Positions 52,810-61,705 of a stretch of 64,000 nucleotides of DNA are shown piece after piece. Where the stretch lies: NCBI RefSeq assembly GCF_002295115.1, contig NZ_NSFV01000002.1, forward strand, positions 310,001 to 374,000. Direction: 5' to 3'. The notes below the pieces were generated by a model, which was not told the DNA's origin, did no database searches, and was given only the letters and a program-made list of their open reading frames with translations. The stretch comes from Mesorhizobium sp. WSM4311 (GTDB lineage: Bacteria; Pseudomonadota; Alphaproteobacteria; Rhizobiales; Rhizobiaceae). The position numbers and the translations under genes are program-made. Position 1 is the stretch's first letter, and each line of letters starts with the position of its first letter.

Positions 52810-53541
52810 TCAAAGCACGTTGTGAACTTCATCGATGGAGGTTTCCTCGATGCGCTTGTCGAGAACGACCTCGCCGCGCGCCATCGCGACCACGCGATCA
52901 CAGCAATCAAAAACGTGATGCATGTTGTGGCTGATGAAAACGCCGGTCACCCCTTGCGCCTTCAATCCACGCACAAAGCCGATGACCTTGCTGGTCTCCT
53001 TGACCGAAAGGTGATTGGTCGGCTCGTCGAGGATCATCACCTTCGACTTGAAATGCATGGCCCGCGCGATGGCGACGCCCTGCCGCTGGCCGCCTGACAA
53101 TTCACCGACCAGTGCGTCGGGCGAGCGCAGATGCAGGTCGACATTGGCGATCGCCTTGATGCTCTCGCTGGCCATCTGCTTTTGATCCAGGATGCCGACG
53201 CCGAATACGGAAAACAGCGTCGGTTCGCGGCCGATAAACAGGTTCCTGGCGATCGACATGGTGGGGACCGTCGAATTGTACTGGTAGATGGTCTCGATAC
53301 CGAGGTTCATCGCGTCGCGCGGCCTGGCGATCCGCACCGGTCTGCCTTCGACCAGGATCTCGCCCTCGTCGGCGGTGTGGACGCCTGACAGAATGTTGAT
53401 GAGCGTCGATTTGCCGGCACCGTTGTCGCCGACCAGCCCAAGTGCCTCGCCTCGCTTCAGGTCGAGGCTCACGCCCTTCAACGCATGGACGCCGGAATAC
53501 CATTTGTGAAGATTGCGGACGGAGATGATTGCGTCTTCCAT
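52810..53541 (-). CDS. Sugar ABC transporter ATPase (single domain), importer B
   Basis: A 243-residue ATPase, closely related in layout to that of importer A: Walker A GDNGAGKST, signature LSGGQRQGVAIA, Walker B MILDEPTNHLS, switch His FISHNMHHVF. It lies 3 bp after the permease and 15 bp before the SDR gene. A homodimer would energise importer B. Confidence 0.87.
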   Translation of the reverse strand: MEDAIISVRNLHKWYSGVHALKGVSLDLKRGEALGLVGDNGAGKSTLINILSGVHTADEGEILVEGRPVRIARPRDAMNLGIETIYQYNSTVPTMSIARNLFIGREPTLFSVFGVGILDQKQMASESIKAIANVDLHLRSPDALVGELSGGQRQGVAIARAMHFKSKVMILDEPTNHLSVKETSKVIGFVRGLKAQGVTGVFISHNMHHVFDCCDRVVAMARGEVVLDKRIEETSIDEVHNVL

Positions 53542-53544
53542 GGC

Positions 53545-54522
53545 TCAGCCCTCCATCTTGATCGCCTTGGCGCGCTTGCGCATCCAGGCGTTGGCGACGA
53601 CGGCGAAAATGGTCAGGAAGCCGATCGCGAATTTGAACCAGTTCGCGTCGACATTGGAGAGCACCAGCCCGTTGTCGATGATGCGGATGAGGATTGTGCC
53701 GATGATGCCGCCGGCGACGGTACCGATGCCGCCTGCGAGCGACGCGCCGCCGATGACCGCCGAGGCCACCGCCTGGAGCTCCAGGCCTTCGCCGATGGAA
53801 GGCAAGGGAGAGCCCAGCCTCAGCACTTGCAACATGCCGGCGAAGCCCGACAGCATCGAGCAAAGCACGAAGCATGCGAGTTTTACTCTCGCGGTCGGGA
53901 TGCCCATGGAGGCGGCAGCCGGGTGGAAGCCGCCGGTGGCCTTTATCCAATTGCCGAAATTGGTTCTGGAAAGCATCAGTGACGTCAGCAGGGCAATTCC
54001 CGCAAACCACAGGAACGACATGCGGAACATGTTGCCGGGGCCGACGAACGAAGTGAACAGCCAGTTCGGAAGATCGGCGGGAAGCAAGGGTGGAAACCCG
54101 CCCGAGACGACGATCGTCAGCGACCGGGCGATGAAAAGCATGCCGAGCGTGGTGATGAAGCTCGGGATCTCGAACCAGATCGTCACATAGCCGTTGATAA
54201 ATCCGATCACCGCGCAAACGACAAGCCCGGCCAGCAAGGCAAGCGGGAAAGGCACCCCTTCGACCATGAGGACCGCCATGCACATCGGCATCAGGGCAAA
54301 CACCGATCCAACCGAAAGGTCGAACTCGCCGCTGATCATCAAGATGGTGACGCCGATGGCGACGAGGCCCGTTTCCGGCAGAATGCCGAGCATGCCGCGA
54401 AGGTTATCCTGGTTGAGGAACACGCCATTCGAGCGGATCTCGAAAATCACCACCAGAAGCACCAGCAGGATCAGTCCCGCCAGTTCCGGCTTTTCCAGAT
54501 AGGTCTTGAAGAGGCGTTTCAA
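53545..54522 (-). CDS. Sugar ABC transporter permease (RbsC-like), importer B
   Basis: A 325-residue ribose-type permease: TGLVAIGVTILMISGEFDLSVGSVFAL, coupling segment SMGIPTARVKLACFVLCSMLSGFAGMLQ, and GGASLAGGIGTVAGGIIGTILIRI. No ATG lies near the N-terminus; a TTG at 54522 (LKRLFKTYLEKPEL) follows GGAG at good spacing and is chosen. A longer frame would cross the intercistronic hairpin. Confidence 0.85.
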   Translation of the reverse strand: MKRLFKTYLEKPELAGLILLVLLVVIFEIRSNGVFLNQDNLRGMLGILPETGLVAIGVTILMISGEFDLSVGSVFALMPMCMAVLMVEGVPFPLALLAGLVVCAVIGFINGYVTIWFEIPSFITTLGMLFIARSLTIVVSGGFPPLLPADLPNWLFTSFVGPGNMFRMSFLWFAGIALLTSLMLSRTNFGNWIKATGGFHPAAASMGIPTARVKLACFVLCSMLSGFAGMLQVLRLGSPLPSIGEGLELQAVASAVIGGASLAGGIGTVAGGIIGTILIRIIDNGLVLSNVDANWFKFAIGFLTIFAVVANAWMRKRAKAIKMEG

Positions 54523-54552
54523 GGCAGGCTCCAGGAATTCGAGGCAAGGGAC

Positions 54553-54580
54553 CACCCGGCGGTGCGAACACCGCCGGGTG
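54553..54580 (-). terminator. Intercistronic hairpin after the importer B binding protein
   Basis: CACCCGGCGGTG (54553-54564) pairs perfectly with CACCGCCGGGTG (54569-54580) around the loop CGAA (TTCG on the transcribed strand), a very stable UUCG-type tetraloop. No T-run follows; it probably protects the binding-protein mRNA. Confidence 0.7.
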
Positions 54581-54600
54581 AACACATGGCGCGCGTGGGC

Positions 54601-55578
54601 TTAACGCAGGCCTTGCGATGAAAGTGTCATGATCGCGTCGGCCTGATTCGGGCGCACGATGCCTTGACCCGTATCGATGTCGGAGGGCGCCAGACCTACC
54701 TTCTTGTTCAGGTAGGCTTCCATGACCGGCATGAAGCCCTGCATGTAGGGCTGTTGGTCCACCAAAGCCTGTACGTAGCCCTTCTGCATCTGCTGCAGCA
54801 CTTCCGGCACCAGATCGAACCCGCCAAGGAGGATCTTGCCCGGCGCGACGCCGCGATCCTGCAGCGACCGCGCTACGCCCGCGCACCAGAAGCCGGTGTC
54901 GAAATAGGCTGTGGTGTCGGGATGCGCATTGAGATAGGCGCCGACACGATCGGACGTGATCGCGAGGTCCGTTCCGCTGTCGATCCGCTCCCATGAGACC
55001 TGGCGGTCGGGGTGGGCCGCCTTGTACTCTTCCAGGAACTGCATCACGCCTGCGCCGCGGCTTTCGGACCAGTTCTGGCCGGGTGCGGAAATGCCGACCA
55101 GAACCTTGATTGCCCCCTCTTTCGGGAAGCTCTCGGAGATCGCCTTGCCGAGCGAATAGCCCGCCGGCTTGAAACCCTGCCCTATGAAGGCCTGCCGCGC
55201 ATTGCCCTTGGCGCCCTCGGTGTCATCCACATTGACGGCAATCACCAACACACCGGCATCTCGCGCTTCCTTGATGACGTCGTCGAACGCCTTGTTGTCG
55301 ACAATCGAGGTCAGCAGCGCATCCGGCTTTGCCGCAAGCGCGGCGCGCATGTTGGCGAGTTGCTGCTCGACCGAGCCTTCGGTCTGGGTGAAAATCATGT
55401 TGCACTTGGCCTCGACCTTGCCGCAGGCATCGTCAAAGCCCTTTTTCACCGCCTGCCAGAAGGTGTTCGAGGCCGACGAATGGTGCGTGAAGACGATGTT
55501 GAGCCCGTCGGCGCTGGCGACGGAAGGCCCGGCGAACAGTGTCGTCGCGAGCAAAAGCGTTGCAGTCAGTCGTTTCAT
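54601..55578 (-). CDS. Sugar ABC transporter substrate-binding protein, importer B
   Basis: A 325-residue periplasmic protein. The Sec signal peptide ends near residue 23 (VASA-DGLNIVF). RbsB-like blocks ALAAKPDALLTSIVDNKAFDDVIKEARDAGVLVIAVNVDD are visible. It is 24 bp downstream of the enolase-family dehydratase and starts the importer B genes. The ligand is likely the sugar handled by the neighbouring SDR, lactonase and dehydratase. Confidence 0.88.
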   Translation of the reverse strand: MKRLTATLLLATTLFAGPSVASADGLNIVFTHHSSASNTFWQAVKKGFDDACGKVEAKCNMIFTQTEGSVEQQLANMRAALAAKPDALLTSIVDNKAFDDVIKEARDAGVLVIAVNVDDTEGAKGNARQAFIGQGFKPAGYSLGKAISESFPKEGAIKVLVGISAPGQNWSESRGAGVMQFLEEYKAAHPDRQVSWERIDSGTDLAITSDRVGAYLNAHPDTTAYFDTGFWCAGVARSLQDRGVAPGKILLGGFDLVPEVLQQMQKGYVQALVDQQPYMQGFMPVMEAYLNKKVGLAPSDIDTGQGIVRPNQADAIMTLSSQGLR

Positions 55579-55602
55579 TACTAATCCTCCCGTTGGTGTT
55601 CT

Positions 55603-56805
55603 TCAGATGTCCGCCTTGTCGGAGACGCGGCGATGGACGGTGTAGGCCCGACCGAGGTCGGGATTGAGTTCCAGCCCGAGGCCGGGGCCAGGCGGCACGG
55701 TGATCATGCCGTCCTTGACTTCCGGTAGCGCGGTCACGAGGTCGCGATACCAGGTCCTGTAAAATGCCCGCACACTCTCCTGTACGAGTGCGTTAGGCGC
55801 GTTGAGGGACAAATGCGTGGACGCCGCCAGAACCACCGGCCCGGTGCAGTCGTGCGGCGCGACCGGCAAATGCCAGGCCTCAGCCATCGCCGCGATCTTG
55901 CGTGCTTCGGAAAGCCCGCCGCACCAGGAAATGTCCAGCATGACGATGCCTGCGGCGCCGGTCTCCAGAAGGTCGCGGAATGCCCAGCGACTGCCCAAGG
56001 TTTCCGACGCCGAGATCGGTGCCGGGCTCGCGGCCTCATAGCGCTTGAGATCGGCGAGGCTGTCCATGCGGATGGGATCCTCATGCCAGTACGTGCCGTA
56101 GGGCCCGAGCGCCTTGGCAATCTTGATCGCGGGCAAGAGCTGCCACATGGAGTGGAACTCGACCATGATGTCGATCTTGTCACCGACAGCTTTGCGGATC
56201 TTCTCGAAGGGTTGCAGCGCGGCTTTCAGGTCGCCGGCGTTGATGTCTTGCCCTCGGCTTTTCTCGGCGGCATGGTCGAAAGGCCAGATCTTCATGGCCG
56301 TGATGCCGTCCTCGAGCAGCTCCGCTGCCAATTCGTCGGCGCGGTGGAGAAACCCGTTCAGGTCGTCGTAGCCTTGCCTTGTGCCGAGACCATAATTCGC
56401 GGTGGTCTGCCCCTTGCCGTCCTTGATGTATTCGGTGCCGGCGCAGGTGTTGTAGGTACGGATGGACTGCCGCGAAAAGCCTCCCAGGAGTTGCGCGATC
56501 GGCTGGTTCATGGCCTTGCCGAAAATATCCCAGAGCGCGATGTCGAAGGCGGAATTGCCGCGGACTTCGACCCCGCTTGAGCGGAAACCAAGATAGCCGA
56601 CCAGGTCCGCGGAAAGCAGATCGATCTGCAGTGGATCGCGGCCGATCACGCGCGGCGCGACATATTCATGGACATATTCCTCGACCGTGCGGGCCAAGAA
56701 AAAGGTTTCGCCAAGGCCGGTGATGCCCTCGTCGGTATGCACCTCGATCCAGAGCAGATTGGGCCGCTCTTCGATACGAATGGTCTCAAGCGAGCGGATT
56801 TTCAT
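55603..56805 (-). CDS. Enolase-superfamily sugar-acid dehydratase
   Basis: A 400-residue mandelate-racemase-group protein. K172 in AMKIWPFD is the likely base; metal and acid residues are in VEFHSMW, WHEDPIR and ASETLGS, and H in APHDCTGP would be the general acid/base partner. Such enzymes dehydrate sugar acids (galactonate, arabinonate, fuconate and the like). With lactonase and SDR nearby it would turn a pentonate into a 2-keto-3-deoxy acid. It overlaps the GntR stop as ATGA. Confidence 0.82.
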   Translation of the reverse strand: MKIRSLETIRIEERPNLLWIEVHTDEGITGLGETFFLARTVEEYVHEYVAPRVIGRDPLQIDLLSADLVGYLGFRSSGVEVRGNSAFDIALWDIFGKAMNQPIAQLLGGFSRQSIRTYNTCAGTEYIKDGKGQTTANYGLGTRQGYDDLNGFLHRADELAAELLEDGITAMKIWPFDHAAEKSRGQDINAGDLKAALQPFEKIRKAVGDKIDIMVEFHSMWQLLPAIKIAKALGPYGTYWHEDPIRMDSLADLKRYEAASPAPISASETLGSRWAFRDLLETGAAGIVMLDISWCGGLSEARKIAAMAEAWHLPVAPHDCTGPVVLAASTHLSLNAPNALVQESVRAFYRTWYRDLVTALPEVKDGMITVPPGPGLGLELNPDLGRAYTVHRRVSDKADI

Positions 56806-57524
56806 GCGATCCCCGCGTCGATCAATGCCTTGACGCTTTTGTCGAAATGCGCGGCCATATGTTCGGCGGCGAGTTGCGGGTTCCCCGCGATGATCGCCCG
56901 AGCAATATCCGCGTGCCCCTCGATCATCTTGATCTGCTCTTCCTCGGTTGCACGCGTACGCCAGCCGATCACCCAGGTGCGTCGCGTGACGCCGCTGAAG
57001 GCGTTGATGATCAACGAAAACACCGGGTTGTGAGAGGCCCGCGCGATCGCTTCATGGAATGCGATGTCGTGTTCCATGACGATCTCCGGCGCACGGTAAT
57101 TCTCGCGCATCAGCTGCGCGCATTTCTGAACGTCAGCCGCCTCCGCGTCGGTCCGCCGGAGCGCGGCCAGCGCCACCGTGCGCATTTCGATGGTGCGGCG
57201 CACATCATAGACCTGCTGGATGCTGATCTGTTCGGTCGTGACGCCGTGCTCGATCACCATCGACATCGCGCCAATGTCGAGCTTGGCAACGCTGGCGCGC
57301 CGCCCGGCGCTCATGTCGATCAGGCGCATCGCCGACAGCGACCGAAACGCCTCCCGCACCACCGTGCGCGAGACACTGAGCTTGCGGGTCATGTCGGCTT
57401 CACTGGGCAAGAGGTCGCCAGGGCCAAGGCCTTCAACGCGGATATGTTGAGTGATGGCCTGAATGGCGGCGCTCACCAGCCCGGGATTTGTCTCGTCAGG
57501 CCCTATGCTGCGATCGCTTACCAT
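56802..57524 (-). CDS. GntR-family regulator, FCD (FadR) subgroup, of the sugar cluster
   Basis: A 240-residue regulator. The winged helix (ITQHIRVEGLGPGDLLPSEADMTRKLSVSRTVVREAFRSLSAMRLIDM) precedes an FCD domain. The ATG at 57524 is used; the long frame upstream overlaps the divergent lactonase and is not coding. It is first in an operon with the dehydratase and importer B, divergent from the lactonase, and so is likely to sense a pathway sugar acid. Confidence 0.86.
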   Translation of the reverse strand: MVSDRSIGPDETNPGLVSAAIQAITQHIRVEGLGPGDLLPSEADMTRKLSVSRTVVREAFRSLSAMRLIDMSAGRRASVAKLDIGAMSMVIEHGVTTEQISIQQVYDVRRTIEMRTVALAALRRTDAEAADVQKCAQLMRENYRAPEIVMEHDIAFHEAIARASHNPVFSLIINAFSGVTRRTWVIGWRTRATEEEQIKMIEGHADIARAIIAGNPQLAAEHMAAHFDKSVKALIDAGIA

Positions 57525-57627
57525 TTGCCCAAAACCTGTATGACATGTTTTCTTGAAATGTGTATATCTTTGTGAAATCTTGTCTGTCAATAGCGGTTGA
57601 CTACGCGACAGTTGGAGGGGAAGGGCA

Positions 57628-58533
57628 GTGGATAGCGGAGAAAAACGGCCAGGCTTGGCGTTCGATGCCCAGGATATCGTCGGTGAGAGCCTGCTCTGGG
57701 ACGAGAACAGGAGGACACTGATCTGGGTGGATATAGTCGGGCGACGCATCCACCAGCTCGATCCGGTTACTCGCGATCATCAGAGTTGGCAGACACCGGA
57801 CCTGGCAACCTCGATTGGCCTGCGCGGGGACGGTGGCGCGATCGTCGGGCTGCGAAAGGATGTGGCTCTGTGGGATTTCGGAGAAGCCTTCAGGACGATC
57901 GCGACGATCGAACCGGACAGCCCTGACACACGGTTGAATGAGGGCGTGGTCGCCCCGGACGGCTCGTTCTGGGTCGGCACCATGGAAAACAACATCGACG
58001 ACGATGATCTTGCGCGCGATATTTCGCGAGATGCGGGGCGGATCTATCGCGTCGACACAGCCGGCATTGTCGAGGCGCTCAGTGCCGATCGCTTCGGCAT
58101 CACCAACACGATGATCTGGACAGCGGATAATGCCTTCATCACGGCGGACACGACGAAGAACCAGGTCTTTCGTTATCGCTGGGACAGGGTGCGGTCGCGA
58201 ATAACCGATAGGCGTCCTTTCTTCTCGGACTTTCCACGCGGTCTGCCGGACGGGTCGTGCATGGATGCGGAAGGCTATGTCTGGAACTGTCGCGTTGCGG
58301 GGGGCGGGTGCCTGGTTCGCATTTCACCTGACGGGGTCCTGGACAAGGTGGTGGACCTGCCGTGCAGCTGGCCCACGAGCTGCACCTTCGGCGGCGAGAA
58401 TTTCGATACCCTCTTCGTCACTTCGGCGCGGTTTACCATGAGCGAGAGACATTTGCAGGCAAACCCGCAGGAGGGCGGGCTGTTCGCGGTGCGCGCAGGC
58501 GTTCGAGGCACACCGGCCAAACGGTTCGGATGA
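57628..58533 (+). CDS. SMP-30/gluconolactonase-family sugar lactonase
   Basis: A 301-residue six-bladed beta-propeller lactonase. GESLLWDENRRTLIWVDI and the metal-binding LNEGVVAPDGSFWVGTM and PDGSCMDAEGYVWNCRVAGG segments are clear. The start is GTG behind GGAGGGGAAGG. It opens sugar lactones made by the SDR, feeding the dehydratase. The 103-bp divergent region to GntR should hold the operator; TGT-ATG-ACA near 57536 is a weak candidate. Confidence 0.86.
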   Translation: MDSGEKRPGLAFDAQDIVGESLLWDENRRTLIWVDIVGRRIHQLDPVTRDHQSWQTPDLATSIGLRGDGGAIVGLRKDVALWDFGEAFRTIATIEPDSPDTRLNEGVVAPDGSFWVGTMENNIDDDDLARDISRDAGRIYRVDTAGIVEALSADRFGITNTMIWTADNAFITADTTKNQVFRYRWDRVRSRITDRRPFFSDFPRGLPDGSCMDAEGYVWNCRVAGGGCLVRISPDGVLDKVVDLPCSWPTSCTFGGENFDTLFVTSARFTMSERHLQANPQEGGLFAVRAGVRGTPAKRFG

Positions 58534-58679
58534 GATTAGCTGACGAACGCGGCCGAGAACGGCAGGCTTACCAGGTCGGCTACGGCTTTTTGACCATACC
58601 GGGCAAAGCCCCAAGCGTTCCGGCAGTCGCTGGAGCGTTGATGACGACCAATTCAGGAAAGCCGGATTCTGCTTGACAG

Positions 58680-58695
58680 TTTCACGAATATGAAA
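58680..58695. promoter_or_regulatory. TTTCA-N6-TGAAA operator at the Pot-type operon promoter
   Basis: TTTCA-CGAATA-TGAAA is a perfect dyad with the same arms and spacer length as the site at 15149-15164. A -35-like TTGACA lies directly before it (58673-58678) and AATTGT follows 17 bp later, so the dyad fills the -35/-10 spacer, the classic place for a repressor. The XRE-cupin gene in this operon is the likely partner. Confidence 0.55.
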
Positions 58696-58731
58696 AATTG
58701 TTAGCCAATTTCAAATTTGGTGGGCAGGTCG

Positions 58732-59616
58732 ATGTCGGCCTTAGTTGCAGCACAAGCGCCAGCGGCCCGGTCTTCATCGGGCTTCCGGCTCGCCATGCTT
58801 TTGCCAGGGGCGCTGGTCACTTTCCTGCTGATCCTGTTCGCGCTTGGCCTGGTGCTGTTCCTCGCCTTCCGCGGCAATGACGGCTCGCTCCTCGGCGTCG
58901 GGCTGACCATCGAGAACTTCGTCACCGTGGCCACCGATCCGCTCTACTGGACGGTGACGCTGCGCTCGCTGGTCATCGCCGGCCTGGTGACGCTGGCAAC
59001 CGTCGCCACCGCCTATCCCGTCGCCTATTATCTTGCCTTCCATGCCGGGCGCCGGCGCGGCCTGCTCTTGTTCCTGGTGACGCTGCCATTCTGGACCAGC
59101 TATCTCCTGCGCGTCTTCGCCTGGAAGATCGTGCTCGCCTATAACGGCGTCCTGAACTCGGCGCTGATCGAAAGCGGCATCTGGTCGGAGCCGACACTGG
59201 CCTTTCTCAACACGCCGGCCGCTGTGGTCGTCACGCTGGCTCACGCCTATGCGCCCTTCGCCATCCTGCCGATCTATGTGGCGCTCGACACCATCCCGAA
59301 ATCGCTGCTCGAGGCTGCCTCCGACCTCGGCGCGCGGCCGTTTACCGCGTTCCGCCGCGTCGTGCTGCCGAACTCCATGCCGGGCGTGCTGGCGGCCGCG
59401 CTCGTCGTCTTCGTGCCGACGGTCGGCGACTATGTCACGCCGGCCATGGTCGGCGGCCCGGCCAGCACCATGATCGGCACGCTGATCCAGTCGCAGTTCG
59501 GCAAGGCCAATGATTGGCCGTTCGGCGCCGCCCTTTCGGTCTGTGTCATGCTGGTCATCCTCGTCGTGGTGCTGGTCGCGCGCGGCGCCGACCGCAGATT
59601 TGGCAGCCGCACATGA
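58732..59616 (+). CDS. Polyamine-type ABC permease (PotB-like)
   Basis: A 294-residue permease with about six helices. The EAA loop EAASDLGARPFTAFRRVVLPNSMPGVL is clear, and PFWTSYLLRVFAWKIVL is typical of PotB. The ATG at 58732 is used; an upstream TTG would add five residues. Its stop overlaps the PotC-like gene as ATGA. It is first in a five-gene import operon. Confidence 0.87.
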   Translation: MSALVAAQAPAARSSSGFRLAMLLPGALVTFLLILFALGLVLFLAFRGNDGSLLGVGLTIENFVTVATDPLYWTVTLRSLVIAGLVTLATVATAYPVAYYLAFHAGRRRGLLLFLVTLPFWTSYLLRVFAWKIVLAYNGVLNSALIESGIWSEPTLAFLNTPAAVVVTLAHAYAPFAILPIYVALDTIPKSLLEAASDLGARPFTAFRRVVLPNSMPGVLAAALVVFVPTVGDYVTPAMVGGPASTMIGTLIQSQFGKANDWPFGAALSVCVMLVILVVVLVARGADRRFGSRT

Positions 59617-60434
59617 AAGCCGAACGCGCCGGCACGAAACGGGATGGCCGCTGGCTCGGCCTCTACGTGCTTGCCTATCTGGTGTTTCTCTATCTGCCGG
59701 TCCTGCTGATTCCGCTGTTTTCCTTCAACGATTCCATCCAGGCGGCATTTCCGCTGCAGGGTTTTACGTCGCAATGGTATGCGACGCTCTACGGCAATCC
59801 GGCGCTGTCCGGCGCGCTCCTGAACAGCCTCGTCATCGGCGCCATCGCCGCTTCCGGCGCCACGCTGTGCGGCATCACCGTGTCCTATATGGACCTCTAT
59901 GGCCGCTCGCCGCTTGCCGCCACCATAAGCGCCATAGCCCGGCTGCCGATCCTCATCCCCGGCGTCATCGTCGGCATATCGTTGCTGATCCTGATCAACC
60001 TCATCGGCCTTGGGCCGTCGCGAGTCGCCATCGTGCTCGGCCACATACTCGTGGCTTTGCCGACGACCGTGGTCGTCATGCGCAGCCGTTTCGCCGCCAT
60101 CCCCAGGACGGTTCGTGAGGCGGCGCTCGACCTCGGCGCCTCCGACTGGACGACGTTCCGGCGCGTCATGCTGCCGCTCAGCCTGCCCGCCGTGCTGTCG
60201 GCCTTCATGCTGGCCTTCCTGATCTCCTTCGACGAGTTCATCGTCGTCTTCTTCCTTGCCGGAACCGAGCCGACCCTGCCGCTCTATATCTGGAGCCAAC
60301 TGCGCTTTCCCCGCTCGCTGCCGACCGTCATGGCGCTGGGGACGGTGATCCTGGCCACATCCTTCATCATCGCCGGCACTGCCGAGATCCTGCGCCATCG
60401 CGGGCTCGGTGCCGCGCGCCGCGATCCAGCCTGA
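59613..60434 (+). CDS. Polyamine-type ABC permease (PotC-like)
   Basis: A 273-residue permease: FNDSIQAAFPLQGFTSQWYATLYGNPALSGALLNSLVIG near the start, EAA loop EAALDLGASDWTTFRRVMLPLSLPAVL, and the C-terminal FVVFFLAGTE-like segment (EFIVVFFLAGTEPTLPLYIW). The ATG at 59613 overlaps the PotB-like stop. It pairs with the PotB-like protein to form the membrane channel. Confidence 0.88.
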   Translation: MKAERAGTKRDGRWLGLYVLAYLVFLYLPVLLIPLFSFNDSIQAAFPLQGFTSQWYATLYGNPALSGALLNSLVIGAIAASGATLCGITVSYMDLYGRSPLAATISAIARLPILIPGVIVGISLLILINLIGLGPSRVAIVLGHILVALPTTVVVMRSRFAAIPRTVREAALDLGASDWTTFRRVMLPLSLPAVLSAFMLAFLISFDEFIVVFFLAGTEPTLPLYIWSQLRFPRSLPTVMALGTVILATSFIIAGTAEILRHRGLGAARRDPA

Positions 60435-60459
60435 CCATAACAATGAGAGGAGAACGAAA

Positions 60460-61530
60460 ATGACATTCCACCTGACATCGATAACCGGATACAAGGCGCG
60501 CGCCGGCCTCGCCGCGCTGGCGCTAGCACTGTCTTCGACCGTAGCGCCGGCCGCCGAAAAGCTGCAATATTTCACCTGGTCGGGTTACGAACTGCCTGAT
60601 TTCAACAAGAGCTTCCTCGCCGCCCATCCCGATGGCGTCGAGGCCTCGATCTTCGGCGACGACGACGATGCCTTCACCAAGGTCAAGGCCGGCTTCCGGC
60701 CCGACATCGCGCATCCCTGCTACGACAAGGTGGCGCGCTGGAACAAGGAAGGCCTGCTGCAGCCGATCGACACCAAGCGCATCAAGAACTGGGATTCGAT
60801 CTTCCCGGTGTTCAAGAACCTGCCCGACCTGCAGGCCGGCGACGGCAAGGTGTGGATGGTGCCGTGGGACTGGGGCAACACCTCCATCCTCTACCGCACC
60901 GATCTGGTGAAGAACCCCGAGGCAAGCTGGAACCTGCTGTGGGACAAGCAATATGCCGGACGCATGGCGACGATCGACGCCGTGCATGACACGCCGATCG
61001 TCGCCGCGCTTCTGGCCGGCGTCAATCCGTTCGACATGACGCCCGCTGAGATGGACAAGGTCGCGGCAAAGCTGCGCGAACAACGCCCGCTGCTGTCGAG
61101 CTACACCACGGACATGACGTCGGTCGAGCAGGCGCTGGCCAGCGGCCAGCTTGTCGCCGCCATGACCTGGAACGCGTCGGCCACCTCGCTGAAGAAGCAG
61201 GGCGTGCCGGTCGAGTTCATGAAGCCGAAGGAAGGCATGCTGACCTGGGCCTGCGGCTTTGTGATGTTGAAGGACGCCAAGAATGTCGATCTCGCCTATG
61301 ATTTCATCAACAGCCGGCTCGATGCCGATTCGGGCAAATATCTCATTCAGTCCTATGGCTATGGCAGTTCTCTGAGCACCGCCTTCGCCGGCGTGGCGAA
61401 GGAGGAACTGGAGAAACTGCAGCTGCCGTCCGATCCCGAGGTGATGCTGAAGAACACCATCTTCACCGGGCCGATGAAGCAGAATGACGATATGGCCAAG
61501 ATGTTCGAGAAGGTGAAGGCTGGCGGGTGA
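60460..61530 (+). CDS. Polyamine-type ABC substrate-binding protein (PotD-like)
   Basis: A 356-residue periplasmic protein. The signal peptide ends near residue 32 (VAPAA-EKLQYF). YFTWSGYELPDFNKSF, PDIAHPCYDKVARWNKEGLLQPID and VPWDWGNTSILYRTD are PotD-family segments with candidate amine-binding acids and aromatics. GAGAGGAG precedes the ATG. It is unusual in lying third, after the permeases. The ligand could be a polyamine or another small amine. Confidence 0.88.
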   Translation: MTFHLTSITGYKARAGLAALALALSSTVAPAAEKLQYFTWSGYELPDFNKSFLAAHPDGVEASIFGDDDDAFTKVKAGFRPDIAHPCYDKVARWNKEGLLQPIDTKRIKNWDSIFPVFKNLPDLQAGDGKVWMVPWDWGNTSILYRTDLVKNPEASWNLLWDKQYAGRMATIDAVHDTPIVAALLAGVNPFDMTPAEMDKVAAKLREQRPLLSSYTTDMTSVEQALASGQLVAAMTWNASATSLKKQGVPVEFMKPKEGMLTWACGFVMLKDAKNVDLAYDFINSRLDADSGKYLIQSYGYGSSLSTAFAGVAKEELEKLQLPSDPEVMLKNTIFTGPMKQNDDMAKMFEKVKAGG

Positions 61531-61539
61531 GCACTCTTG

Positions 61540-61683
61540 CCTTCTCCCCTTGCGGGAGAAGGTGGCCGCGAAGCGGCCGGATGAGGGGTGTTCCGGGGAA
61601 CGCCAGCGTCTCACTCCGCTGGAACACCCCTCATCCGTCTCGGCGCTGCGCGCCGATCCACCTTCTCCCACAAGGGGAGAAGG
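61540..61683. repeat. Palindromic intergenic repeat, copy 2 (inverted relative to copy 1)
   Basis: This ~144-bp element begins CCTTCTCCCC and ends GGGGAGAAGG, with internal AACACCCCTCATCC and GGATGAGGGGTGTT arms. Its reverse complement matches copy 1 (2014-2158) closely over the first ~60 bp. It starts 9 bp after the PotD-like stop and ends 22 bp before the regulator start, inside the operon. It may act as an intergenic RNA structure separating the expression of the two. Confidence 0.85.
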
Positions 61684-61705
61684 GAAAGACAACGAGGACG
61701 AATGC

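Noticed and set aside
57525..57749. N-terminal extension of the sugar-cluster GntR protein by 75 codons
   Set aside because: It overlaps the divergent lactonase gene and has no coding character; the winged helix starts soon after ATG 57524.
61550..61705. N-terminal extension of the XRE-cupin protein by 52 codons
   Set aside because: The extension is the translated palindromic repeat; homologous domains begin after ATG 61706.
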